DNA from: Beta vulgaris subsp. vulgaris
Lineage: Eukaryota; Streptophyta; Magnoliopsida; Caryophyllales; Amaranthaceae
Direction: 5' to 3'
DNA length: 64,000 nucleotides
Assembly (NCBI RefSeq): GCF_026745355.1
Contig: NC_079206.1
Coordinates: 14,709,401-14,773,400, forward strand
The notes beneath the pieces were generated by a model. That model did no database searches and had not been told where the DNA came from. It was given only the letters and a program-made list of their open reading frames with translations. Each line of letters starts with the position of its first letter. Position 1 is the first letter of the stretch. Both the position numbers and the translations under genes were made by a program. This document shows, piece by piece, positions 12,455-23,900 of this stretch.

Positions 12455-12850
12455 TACCTAATTACCTATATAGTGCTACAAGAGATGGTAAAAAGTGTTA
12501 TCTAATAACGCAAAATATGTTACATGAGATGGCAAAAAGTGATACATAATGTTGAATAAAGTGTTACTATAGGCTAATTGTAACACTATAAGATGTTACT
12601 AATGATATAAAAAGTGTTACATAAGAAATTGTGGGTAACACTTTAAAAGTGTAACAATATGCATTAAAAGTGTTACATAAGAAAATTTAAAGTAACACTT
12701 GTTTAAGTGTTACTAGACGCATTTAAAAGTGTTACCTAATAGCATAGGTAACACGGGCAGATGTAACACCCAAATAAGTGTTACCTATTAACTATAGTAA
12801 CACTTTAAGCACTTTAAGTAACATTTTTTGGGTGTTACTTAAGGTTAATT
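12455..12850. repeat. right subterminal GTGTTAC array
   Basis: About twenty GTGTTAC/GTAACAC motifs in both orientations, mirroring the left array of the inner CACTA element. Confidence 0.85.
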
Positions 12851-14399
12851 ATGTAGTAGTGACCCCATACGAGCACTTGAGCATTTTTCAAGTGTTGCGG
12901 TTAAAAATCGGAGCACTTAATTTTACAAGTGCTCCGGTTGCATTAACAACCGGAGCACTTGATGATTTTTATATGCTTAAGAGTATTTCAAGTGCTCCGG
13001 TTGATAGTAGACAACCGAAGCACTTGTGCATCATGTGCTCCGATTGTTTAATATCAACCGAAGCACTTGTATTTTTTTTTATTAAAAAAAAAAACCGCCC
13101 TAGTTATATTATTAGCTTCCTAGAGTATATATTGCAATAGAGCGCTAGCTGCAACATTTACAAAACACATTTACGTAGTCTGCAGCCTCATTTTCACCAC
13201 CATACTTAACCTCCTCTTGCCCCTCATATATCACCAACATAATATGTACAATGTTACAAAAAAGTGCACATTATGAAATTTCATAATCCAACAAATAAAC
13301 ATTCAAAATTAAAGTACGTACTATTATTGTATAAAGTGTAGAATTGAGTTACAAAACATTACCGTAGATTTAAAGTACGCGTTTACAACGTATTTAGAAA
13401 TTAAATTCATAGACAACAATCGGTAACGAAGGAAGCAAACTTGTCTCGAACTTCATTGATTTCCTCAACAGTAGTAAATGACTCATCCCTTGGTGTGTTG
13501 TAAACCTAATAAGATCAAATAAAGACAATTATATATATAACCCTCATTTTATCACTAATAAAGGTCCAATTTGATCTCCAGACTCCTTCACTACTGAATA
13601 GGTGTTTCAAGCACCTGAAGAAGTGCCCCCAACTCTCAATGATTTCCTTACTCACTATCCCATATGCAAATGAAAATATTTCATTATTTCAATAAATTGT
13701 AACAGTTGTGAGGAGAACCCCCTTGTAGTACCCACTCAAATGAGTGCCATAAATCCTTATAAGAGGTCTACAACAACCAAGAAATCCCCTCACTTGAGTT
13801 GCAAAGGAGATGAAGCATGCCTTGAAGTGAGGAAATTCACTGTCAATGCTACTTGACCCAGGTCACCAAAGCATAGCTTCCAGGGTCTGTTGCTTTAATC
13901 ATCTCCACATAGGCAAGCAACAACCCATAGGATTCAGCAAAACCACCATACAATACTTCCTTTGTCATCTCCTTCCCCTTATACAAAATCCTCTTCTTCA
14001 GCTTCAACATGAACTTTTCTTGGCATAGCTTTTGTAATGATTTAATAGGGATGTCTGGTGTAGCTTTAATATCACCCCTCAAATGTCTTGTAAACCATAT
14101 AGTGGAAATCATAGGATTATTCTCCAACCTCGCACATAACTTGTGTTCTCCTTTGAGGGTCTTGATTGACCAGTTGGTTGTCTAACAACTTGGATACATG
14201 GATCCTCTAGTCACAACCCTCAACAATGCAACATGCAGTGAACCTACTGTTATCAACCTTCTCTACCCTCACTGAAAAACCTTCTTCTATGCAATAGTCC
14301 TTAAGCACATCAAGAAAATGTTCTTTGGAGGAGAATATCATCCAAGAATTAAGCTTCATATCACCAAAAGCCATATCAGCAACCACCTCACCATTCAAG

Positions 14400-14516
14400 T
14401 AGACCAGATCTCTGGGTCAGGGTCCAATTTTTTCAGACCCTTAGGGTCCGGGTCTGCAAAAAAATTATAGGGTCCGAGTCTAGGGTCCGGTTGGACCCGA
14501 CCCTTACCCATCCCTA
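14400..14516. mobile_element. short hAT-like MITE with GGGTCCG repeats
   Basis: 117 bp, beginning TAGACCAGATCTCTGGGTC and ending GACCCTTACCCATCCCTA. The interior consists of AGGGTCCGGGTC-type copies. The TAG...CTA ends match the hAT pattern of neighbouring elements, but the flanks show no good 8-bp duplication, so it may be a chimera of two elements. It interrupts the start of the MULE transposase. Confidence 0.5.
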
Positions 14517-14657
14517 ATGGGAAGAGACGAAATTGCAAGCAGCACCATTCGAACGCCGGCGATAGATATGACTCTAGCGAGAACACGACACCAGCATCAG
14601 AAAGTAGGGTAATGAGGGTGGTACGAGAGATGGAGAAGGTGGAATGAGGGTTTTGGG

Positions 14658-15012
14658 TAGAGATGGGCATGGGCCGGGCCAGCCCGACACGAGCCAGCTC
14701 GAGGCGCGGCCTAGCCCGTTGTCCGCTACGTGGGCCGCGGGCCTGTCACGATCAAAAAATTTTACGCCCTCACCGGCACGAGCCCACGGGCCGAACGCTC
14801 CTTTTCTTTGTTTTTTAGCCTAAAACTATCAAAAATACAAAAAAACAACATAAAACACGGGCTAGGCCCGCAGGAGGCACGAGCCCAGCCCACGGGCCGT
14901 GGGCCTGGGCCGAGTCGTGGACAAAAGTTTGAAATTTCAAGCCCGGCCCGCCATATCCCAAAACCCGTCGCGGGCCGAGCCCGTGAACAGGCCCGGCCCA
15001 TGCGCAGGTCTA
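14658..15012. mobile_element. hAT MITE with GGGCCGGCCC-rich interior (355 bp)
   Basis: A perfect 8-bp target duplication GTTTTGGG (14650-14657 and 15013-15020) flanks it, as for hAT elements. The ends TAGAGATGGGCATGGGCC and, reverse complemented, TAGACCTGCGCATGGGCC form an inverted repeat. Both arms are packed with GGGCC/GGCCC-type degenerate repeats, making it far more GC-rich than its surroundings. Both strands are open by chance; no protein is implied. Confidence 0.93.
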
Positions 15013-15103
15013 GTTTTGGGTTTTCTTCCTTCAAATAAAGTTAGAAGATGGCTAGGCTTTTTAGTTTTGACATCACAACAAAATGGTGGCTTTCTCACAC
15101 TAA

Positions 15104-15275
15104 GGCTTTGTTCTTTTGGACTGAATTAATAAAAATTCAGTTCAATTCAGATAAATTCAGTTCAGTTAGTTTCCTCTCACAATTTCCATTTATTTAAGTT
15201 CGGATCAGTTCAGTTCAGTTCAGACAAATTCATTTCAGTTCATTTCATACTAATTCAGTCCAAAAGAATAAAGCC
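15104..15275. mobile_element. Harbinger/Tourist-like MITE (172 bp)
   Basis: Inverted repeat GGCTTTGTTCTTTTGGACTG at the left, with one mismatch to the reverse complement of the right end. Target duplication TAA (15101-15103, 15276-15278), typical of PIF/Harbinger. The interior is a run of TTCAGTTCA-like copies. Confidence 0.9.
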
Positions 15276-15684
15276 TAAGCCACATGCAAGACAATAAGCT
15301 TTCTCCTTCTTTATTTTTTTATTAAAAACTCAAAAAATTAACTCAAATACCTCATTTCAATAAAACGCACAATAGCATAATTGTAGTTAAATTCGATTTC
15401 TCAAGTAATTTCTCACTCATATTAAAGCTTACTTAAACTAATAAACATAATTACTTTATTTAAAACATGCTTAAAAACATGGGCTATCACAACATAATTC
15501 ACAAAATAATTTATATTAACTCAAGAGAGCTCGATTTATACGTTAAAATAAAAACCATTCATCATATGCATATATGTAAAGATATTACTTAAGTTTAAAT
15601 ATTAAATTTGAAAAAACTAAATTTAATAACGGGAAGAGTATAACCGGAAAAGAAAATATGAATTACGTTAAGAATAATGTTATA

Positions 15685-15943
15685 CTTCCTCTGTTTCTAA
15701 ATAAGTGCAACACTTCTTGTTTTCACGTTTGCCAATGCATTATTTTAACCGTTAATATCTTCAATTATCCATAAGTATAAATTATAAAAAGTTGATATTA
15801 AAAAAATTCACATTCAGACGAATCTAACAAGATCCCACATGACTATGTTTTTCCTAAAATGTAAATCACAAAAGCTAATTAAAGTTTAAACTGTGAATAG
15901 TAAACACTATGCAAATGTTGCACTTATTTTGAAACGGAGGAAG
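15685..15943. mobile_element. Stowaway-type MITE (259 bp)
   Basis: Inverted ends CTTCCTCTGTTTCTAAATAA and CTTCCTCCGTTTCAAAATAA (right, reversed), flanked by TA on both sides. The interior shares ACGAATCTAACAAGATC with the element at 61265. Confidence 0.9.
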
Positions 15944-16078
15944 TATAATTTTACCTTTACGACATTCGTACTGTTAGACACGCTTAACCTTATTCAAGCT
16001 TACAAAGTGAAGCAAAATCAGGATACAAGTGATCCTTTTTACTGGCCTGGCAAGGTAATGCTAAAGGTAAGTTTTATA

Positions 16079-16320
16079 CTACCTCTGTTTTTATTTAGTT
16101 GCAACAATTTCTACTTTTAGGTGTTTTTTATTAGTTGCAACATTTCCCTTTTTAGAAAAGCTTTTGGGATAATTTGACTATATTACCCTTACTTCACCTA
16201 CTCTCCCCATTTAATTACAGTACTAGTAGCAAGGGCAAGTGAGTCAATTATACTCTTTTTTCTCATTTCTTAAAGTTTGTGCAAAAAGGTGACTGTTGCA
16301 ACAAATAAAAACAGAGGTAG
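16079..16320. mobile_element. Stowaway-type MITE (242 bp)
   Basis: Ends CTACCTCTGTTTTTATTTAG and CTACCTCTGTTTTTATTTG (right, reversed), with TA target duplications at 16077-16078 and 16321-16322. Confidence 0.9.
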
Positions 16321-16329
16321 TATTAAGTC

Positions 16330-16880
16330 TGGAGATCGAATTATGCTACATGAAGAAGACTTAATCGAGGACCATTGTTGAGTTGCTATTTGGGAGGCAC
16401 CGGTTCAACAAATAATTCGAGCCTTTGGCTTGCCTGCCATGACCGCATCTTATATCATTTTAACCATATCAAACTACATATGACCGATTTCCCCAAATGT
16501 TACATATGTGGGGATAATGAGGAAAGATCGCTCCACATACGTCGTGATTGTCCTCCGGCCAGAGTGATTTGGAGTACTTTGGATAATCAAGCTCTTCATC
16601 CTCAGTTAAATTAACTTCTCTTGAAGTAGTACTGGATAATTAACTTCTAATATCCATGTTACTGAAAACAACTTATTTTGGGATAGCTCTTTGGTGGATT
16701 TAGAGATAGAGAAACTGCTTTGTTTTTTAATACAACTATGAAAAACCAGTTGATATTGGGGCCTTCCTCCAAGTAATATTTAACGAGACACTACATAGCT
16801 TGTATGATGATGGTACTAATCAAGCTAAATCATAAGTCAAAAAACACATTACCTGGAAACCCCCACTTGCTGGATGGTTT
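16330..16880 (+). pseudogene. LINE remnant: zf-RVT and start of RNase H
   Basis: The frame 16375-16614 reads WLACHDRIL ... CYICGDNEERSLHIRRDCPPARVIWSTL, which is the CxxC...H...C zinc-binding domain after plant LINE reverse transcriptases. After stops, ITWKPPLAGW at about 16850-16879 marks the start of the C-terminal RNase H domain. Everything upstream and downstream is gone. It is separate from the LINE at 24220-27664, which lies on the other strand. Confidence 0.7.
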
Positions 16881-16898
16881 TTTTTCAAAAGTGTTTTT

Positions 16899-17093
16899 TG
16901 GAATCGAGAAATTGAGTCCAAATCCGATCCAAACTTTTTCTGAAACCAGTCTAGTCCGGAACTTTTTTTCTTGAGTCTGAATCTAATCCAATTTGATTAT
17001 TATATAATTTTTTTTTTCTTATTTAGATTCACAATGTTTTCTCATGATTGAATCATTTAAATCTGAAAAATTAGACTCAGTGTATCCATTCCA
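16899..17093. mobile_element. small MITE-like element
   Basis: Imperfect inverted ends TGGAATCGAGAAATTGAGTC and, reversed from the right, TGGAATGGATACACTGAGTC. Internal GAGTCC/AATCC variants. No convincing target duplication. Confidence 0.45.
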
Positions 17094-17830
17094 CAAAGTC
17101 AATTACGTACATTTTTATAATCTTATAAAATAAAAATTGTAAAATACAAAAGAAGCCAAAAGAATTAAAGTAACTTTTGCCTTTTTATTTGGAAAAATTG
17201 TCAAGAATAATCAACCATTGTACGGTCTTCTAAAAATAAGTCAACCATTTATTATCCTGGAATAAGTTAACATTTAATACCTATCTATTTTTAACAACTC
17301 TTGACCTATTATCAACCTCTTTAACACATTAAATGTCCACGTGTCACTGTCTCATTCGTTTCTATTAATTTTAATTGTATAATAAAATATACAACATATT
17401 TTTACCTTTCCCTCCCCCCACGGCGGAGGAGAGCACCATGTCCTCGGCAAAATGGGAGTGGCCCATGAGGCGGTTTGTGGCACCCCGCAAGTTGTGTCCT
17501 CCTTGAGGAACTTCTTGAGGATGATGAAATTGTCATGTGAGGCGGTTATGATCATGTCAAAGTTTTCAATTGGGGTTGCGATTCACCGTGTTAGTGTGGA
17601 CTCGCATTGTGGCGCACAGTTGGAGTTGTTCTCTCATGGTGAAGTGGTGAATTTGTGAGAGAGGGAGATTGAGAATGAGATGGTTTTGGATGGGAGATTG
17701 TTGGGAGGTTAAAAGATGTTAAAGGATGGTTTATTTGGCCGGAGGGGAAGAGAGGTGGCCACTCAAGTATTCAACATACGACAAATACGTAAACTACCCG
17801 AACACCACCTATAAAGGCTATAATACAATC
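17094..17830. other. intergenic, VPE downstream region
   Basis: No gene recognised. 17400-17700 is richer in GC and has open frames on both strands (17452-17658 plus, 17352-17555 minus) without recognisable motifs. The last part is likely 3'-flanking or 3'-UTR sequence of the VPE gene. Confidence 0.45.
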
Positions 17831-17903
17831 ATTTATGTATGATAGGACATATGATGGCACTGAGGCACATACAACGGCAGTAAACAGCAATGGGGCTGGT
17901 CAT

Positions 17904-20900
17904 TTAAGCACTATAGCCTTGCAACAAAGGATGCCAGAGGCCCGAGTTGTGCCCACTGCAAGCTGCTACACAAACTTCCTCCATCGCTTGAAGCAGGATC
18001 CCCTCGTTGCAGATATTAGCAAACACTCGCATGTGTTTCATGCCGTATTGAGTTAAGGACCCGCATTGCTTCTCAAACACGCGGACCTGAGGAGACAAAA
18101 AATAGAACGTCCATCATCTAACAAAGGCACTTAGCTAAATCAAGAGAGCGATAAGTAGGTGAAACCCTCTTTGCAAAGAGTATAGATTCTTTTTTACCAT
18201 TGATTTCAAGCAATCCCAATCATCCACAAGCGGCATTCCCGGTCTTGGTTTTGTGCTCAGGACAGATTGGCCATTGTTTGGTCCAAATAGAAGTTTTCCA
18301 ATAAGTTCAATGCTGCTGTCTAGATGAATTCTGTGTTTCATGGTCTCAGTTATCTCTTGAAGGATTTTATGCTTCTCCTCTGGTTTATCTCTTGATCTTT
18401 CATACTACAAGAGACAGGCAAAAGTATTTCAGCTCAGTAACTTCTACGAACTCGCAAGTACTGACAGACATCGATACACATACAAGTATACAACAGGCAG
18501 ACTGTACAACAGACAGATTTGGCCATTTCAATCAAAATTTCTCTTCGCTTGAACTTATCACGTACTTATTAGACTAGATCAGCTCTATAAATTTTTTTAT
18601 AAAAAAAAATAAGGTCAAAAGAACGCATCCTAACTCTTTGCAACAACTGCACTTCAGAATAAAATGAACAATTCAAGTCTAACATCAGGGACGAATACCC
18701 ACCGAACTATTCAGTTTGAAAGGACCGAATTGGAGGCTTACCTTTTTCCAAAGAAATAGAATGTCTGCATCTCGCTGATTAACAACACCCAACTTAAAAT
18801 CAAGAGGCAATCTGTTAGGAGGAAGGTTCACAGTCGCTGGATCAAAGCCTTGGTACAGATAAAGTTTTTCGGGTTTAAGGCTTTTATTTCCGTATTCCAT
18901 CACGTGGGATCCAGCAGTATAGGTGTTATAATTTGAAGTTCTCTCCTTCACCTGCCAGATCAAAGTACATGCATACATTATCAACCACCACCAATTTTAC
19001 TCGTATGCCAGAGAATGAACTATGCTATTCCACTAAACTGAGTTCAACTGAGTTCAACTGAGTTCACCTTCTCATACTGTTGATTGATTGTTTCTTTCTT
19101 CAAATTGTGTGTCTCACTGCAGACAAAAGTTATAATACTTTTAGTTTACGCTGCTTTCTTAAGGAAAACAAAAGGCCAGTACGGCGGTATATAGAGCAGC
19201 ATGTACTAATCATTAGAATGATCAATTCATAGACAGAGAAGCAACTATATCCGAGTTTATTCATGATTAACACCGAATTTAGAGGATGCCAAGCTTCTTG
19301 ATTTTTCATTAGTTGGAGCGTTTCATGGCCTTCAAAGAAATTAGTAACTATGTTCCGTAATATTAATCAAATTCAATATCTTGAAATAATAGATTAAGAT
19401 GAATGCTAAAAAGATGTAACATAAAAATAATTTTTCATATTATATCGATTTCTCAAAAAATGTGATCAAACTACTATACCCTGTAAGAGGAAAGATGTAC
19501 AGAGTTGATAGGGAAACAACCTGTCTTCCATCCAGGCAATACTATACAAATCGCCTAAGCATGTCATGAATTCCGGTGGTGGTGCAGGGTTCATACCAGG
19601 ACAGTATGTTCCCCAGCTACTCTCCTCAGCATTTGATGCCGTTGTAACATAAATGTTAAGATCCTCGGGCATCAAGCCCTCGAAAACACTACCACTTTCA
19701 CAAGCTTCAATATATATTACCTGGAATACATGTATAAATTAGACTTCTGTTAGTCAAACTAACAAAAGTCTAGCTAAGATTCCAACTTATAATCAGATAC
19801 TTTGATCATTTACCATTTCCTTGTAGCTTTTGGATGCATGTTTCTTCTTTAATACCTCAATGAAGTCCTTACCATAAAGGAATGGCATATTTGGCATACC
19901 TACAACCAACTTCAAATCCTTTAGTTTGATTAAAAACCTTAACTGAAAATCTGGGGCATTATTGCAAAATTTATTCAATAAAAATTGCAGCTAGAGATGA
20001 CAAATACTGGGTTTGGCAGCAGAATTCCGGCTTAGATTGTGGCCCATCTCAATTAGTCAGGTCATCATTTTATGGTGTGGCCTGGCCCCAATGGACTTTG
20101 TAGAATATTATGTGTTTCGGTAATCGGTCTGCTTAGGCAGTCCACATTTACCGAGTAGGGGAAGTAATTTTCAGGCCTTGTACAATGGTTATGAAAAGGA
20201 ATAATGTAGGTACTAACCCAGCACACCAGGACCACCATGATCAGAGTAGTATAAAAAGATCCTGTCATTTGGTTTGCTATCAATGACCTTTCCACTACCA
20301 CCATTTACAGCACTCTTGTTCCCAAGAAGCACTGCATACATGTTCTCGGCTGTGACATGCTCCCCGGTATAGTCCTGTAATATATAACAGAAATGCCTTA
20401 AGCATCAAACAACTCGGTCATAAAGTGCAAGTATAATTCGACAGACAGATAATCATTTAACAGGGCAGACAAGATCTTTGTTTTTAATTCTCTACACATC
20501 TATGACTACGAAATATAACAAATGAGATCAGCATCCTAACTGCCTAAATGCTTCCTAAACCTAGACATGCATGTGTTATCTAGTATAGGGAAAAAAAAAG
20601 TGACGGTCATAAAATGCAAGTATAATTCGACACATACATAATCATTTCACCTTGCGAACAAGATCTTTAATTGTTTCTAATGCTATACACATCTATGACT
20701 ACGAAATATAACAAATGAGATCAGCATCTTAACTGCCTGAATGCTTCCTAAACCTAGACATGCATATGTTATCTAGTATAGGGGAAAAAAGTGATGGTCA
20801 TAAAATGCAAGTATAATTTGACACATACATAATCATGTGAGCCAAAAAAAGAAAAAGCGATGGTCCATTTAAGATATCAGCCAACTAGGTACTAATGGGC

Positions 20901-23900
20901 CAAGGAGGCACTAGCCCGTTATCCTTCCACTGACAAGAGTGGGAGGTTTTCGTTGCTCTGTGAAACCAGCCTCACGCAGTACCCTCCACTTTAGGGCCCA
21001 TGAAGCTTAAGGCCTTCGCCCAAGCCACATGAGCCAACTCCCAACTTGGATAGGGCGAGACAGCATTCAGCCAACCATAGACCCGACCCAGAAGGCCACG
21101 ATCATGTTCCATCACCTTGTTGCCCCCACATGGGTTACAAGCTCACGTTACTTAGCTCAGCGAAAGGAATACTTTCAATGGGATATATTAATTGAGCAAA
21201 CTTGTTTTGATTATCCAATGTGGGACTTTCCTTAATGTGGGACTTTCCTCAATCTGGAGAGACTCAAATATATTAGGCTAATTAAGACAAAATTGCAAAA
21301 AAAAAAAAGTGTGAAATGAATTTACAAGAGTTTGCATGTGTACCTCTTAATTTATATAAACATGAATTTATAAAATAAAAAAAATTGATGGAAAAAACAC
21401 AAAATTTAGCAAGATATAACTTTAGGAAAGAAAATTTTTATACAACTGTTGCATAACGAATTACTATCAGCTAATCTAAATATTTTTAGAATCCTTTCTC
21501 GTGTAATTTCAATTTCCCATAACCCCTTACTATTCTGGGGTTAAGACAAGCTATATTGCTCAAACTTGGGTACCTATCCAAGTGTCAGACTCTCGCTATT
21601 TTGAGAAACTTTTTCATGATTTTGGTCCAAAATGGAGTGTCCAAATGTTCTAACCATGTTGGAACTTGGAATTCAAGAATCCGAAAAAATACTTGAGTTG
21701 AAATGAAGAGTCCAAGTAACATAGATATGACACTGTTGGTGCAAATGTTGTATAGAAAATGTTGAAAGAAAAAAGAGAAGTTTACCTTAGGAACACCAGC
21801 ATATACGTCTTCGCCTTTAGGGTGATTAATAATCACACCTTTCCTAGGATTAAGCGGATTATCAGCAATATCATCATACATAAACACAACTATATTCTCA
21901 TCTTTCAATCCTCCTTTCTTTAATATCTGATACGCATGGCAAACATCTGCCTGCAGTAGTACACAATTATAAATCCCAAATTAAATACAACTTGCTTGAT
22001 GGTGTGACAAAAAAAAAAAAAAAAAACTTCCTCCATTTTAAAATAAACGGAACACTTTAGCAAAATAAATGAAACACCTTAACGTTTTATCCATTTACTT
22101 CGTGTAGAGATATAACTAGTTTTTAGACCCGCGCTAAATTCCGAGTAAGAAAAAATTTCATTTATTAATATCACACTTTATGATAATATCACTAAATATA
22201 ATTTAGTCTAGTAGTTAAGACTTTAGTATATGTACTTAAGATCTCGAAATTAAACTCTATACTAAACAATTTCTAAATTTTTTATGTACATGGATTACAT
22301 GAACTAAAACTCCCCAAGAAAAACGCCACGTAACACAATTCCTTGCTTATGCACGCCTTTTAATATATTAATATAGATTAAACCATTTACATAGTGTTTA
22401 TTATTCACATTTTACATTCTGATTATCTTAAATGATTTATTTTTAAAAAAGCATACTCATCTCAATATATATATTTTTTAATATTAATTTTTTATAATTT
22501 TTATTAATTGATAATGAAAGATTTTAACGTTTGAAAATTATATATCGTCAAACGTGAAAACCTGAAATGGTGCAACTATTTCTAAACAATAAAATATTTC
22601 AGAACGTAGGGAGTACTATAATTAACTTGTACGCATATAGGGTGCGTTCTGTTCAACTTAAAAAATTAAGTTTCAGGTCCAATAAGTTCAGATAAGTTCA
22701 GATAAGTTCAGATAAGTTGCAATAAGGTCTAATAAGTGCAATAAGTTTCAATAAGGTCTAATAAGGTCCAATAAGTTCCAATCAGGTGCAATAAGTTCCA
22801 ATCAGGTCTAATAAGGTCCAATAAGTTCTAATCAGGTCTAATAAGGTCCAATAAGGTCCAAATAGTCAATGTTTAATAAACATTTGTATTATTGTCCACT
22901 ATTTTGTTATTCATAATTTCATATCACTATTAGCGGATTATGTTATTATTAGAATTTTAATTAAAGTACCACAATGATTATATAGTATTATACTTGTATT
23001 AGTGTCTATATTTTATTATTTATTTGTATTATGTCTATTATTTTATTATTTATTTGTATTATGTCTATTATTTTATTATTCATATTACTATTAGCTGATT
23101 ATGTTATTATTAGAATTTTTTTATTAAAGTCCACAATGTATAGTATTATACTTGTATTATTGTCTATTATTTGATTATTCATATTGCTATTGAATAATAT
23201 TATAATCATGGTCAAATAATTAAGGTTAACAATAATAATAATAATTTTATAATTATAGTTATGTATAGGCAAATATATAAATAGTAATTTTTTTGTTAAA
23301 TTAATTATCATAAGAGATAATTAATAATCATTATTTTTTAAAGGACGTATTATAATAATAATTATTCCATAAAAAATTTTGAGGGGTAGTATTTACGTTA
23401 GTGGTAATATTTATGTTTTCATGGTCAATATTTTTGTCTAATAAGGTCAAATAAGTTTCAATCAGGTTCAATAAGGTCTAATAAGTTTCAATCAGGTCCA
23501 ATAAGGTCTAATAAGTTTCAATCAGGGTCAATAAGTTCCAATAAGGTCCAATAAGGTCAATCAGGTTCAATAGGTCCAATAAGTTCCAATCAGGTTCAAT
23601 CAGGTCCAATAAGTTGAATCAGGTCCAATCAGGTTTAATAAGTTCCAATAAGTTCAGTTCAGGTTCAATAAGTTCAGTTCAGATAAGTTCCAATAAGTTC
23701 AGGTCCAATAAGTTGAATAGAACGCACCCATAATATACCTGGTGCCTGTAATTACCAAAACCTTGAGAACCAGCAACAAGAAGTGCCCACCTAGTACCAC
23801 CATCATCCAAACCAGCATCTGCTTCTTTTTCAGTAGTCATGCGGATATTTGAGTCCCACCTCGATGCTTCACAACTCCATACTACCTGTATAAATACAAA

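Larger units (their letters stand above)
8790..12861. mobile_element. complete non-autonomous CACTA element (4072 bp)
   Basis: The termini CACTACAACATAATTGACC and the reverse complement of the right end, CACTACTACATAATTAACC, agree at 28 of the first 30 bases. A 3-bp target duplication ACC flanks it (8787-8789 and 12862-12864), as expected for CACTA (En/Spm). Dense GTAACAC/GTGTTAC subterminal arrays occupy both ends. No intact transposase is present. The interior holds a 5' leader-like stretch (about 9340-9490), a captured MutS-homologue fragment (10948-11329) and a short relic near 12009-12222 that may be the end of a CACTA-encoded protein. It is nested just 72 bp inside the outer CACTA terminus. 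Confidence 0.92.
8718..13080. mobile_element. CACTA element, left terminus with AAGTGCTCCGGTT repeats
   Basis: CACTAGTGGAAAAACATC at 8718 is a typical CACTA terminus. It is followed by AAGTGCTCCGGTT-type subterminal motifs. The same motifs, in both orientations, continue after the inner element (12865-13075). No mirrored CACTA end was found on the right; the motif array runs into a T/A-rich junction near 13070-13095. The outer element is therefore truncated, or its right end was deleted. It lies in the MULE intron. Confidence 0.7.
6860..14398 (-). mobile_element. Mutator-like element (MULE) relic with nested insertions
   Basis: Pieces of a MuDR-type transposase lie in the right order along the minus strand from 14398 to 6860. 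They are separated by a hAT-type MITE (7867-8502) and by an intron filled with CACTA DNA (8718 to about 13080). Removing the hAT element and one target-site copy restores an uninterrupted transposase frame. That shows the MULE was there first. No terminal inverted repeats could be paired. The upstream end is broken by further small elements from 14400 on. Confidence 0.8.
6860..14398 (-). pseudogene. MuDR/MULE transposase pseudogene
   Basis: Minus-strand pieces, N to C. 14398-14207 is the plant MuDR DNA-binding region (SVRVEKVDNSRFTACC). 14127-13849 is the linker before the catalytic domain. 13850-13565 is the first DDE segment (PLIRIYGTHL, GYYKGVLLT, ESWGHFFRCL), where the position that is normally Asp reads Tyr and an in-frame TGA follows. 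8648-8503 holds the HEVFPDA and CQHLYAN part, and 7866-7615 continues it. 7560-7270 holds a SWIM zinc finger (KCGCEKWQGTGIPCKH). 7252-6860 is the basic tail with a degenerate zinc knuckle in another frame. The catalytic substitution, stops and frameshifts make it inactive. Transposase identity is firm; exon limits are approximate. Confidence 0.85.

Noticed and set aside
14730..15129. Overlapping open frames on both strands, rich in Gly, Pro and Arg
   Set aside because: They arise from the GC-rich repeat arms of the hAT MITE at 14658-15012 and encode no domain.
20870..21300. Possible solo LTR or SINE in VPE intron
   Set aside because: Repeated AATGTGGGACTTTCC is suggestive, but ends and duplications could not be located.
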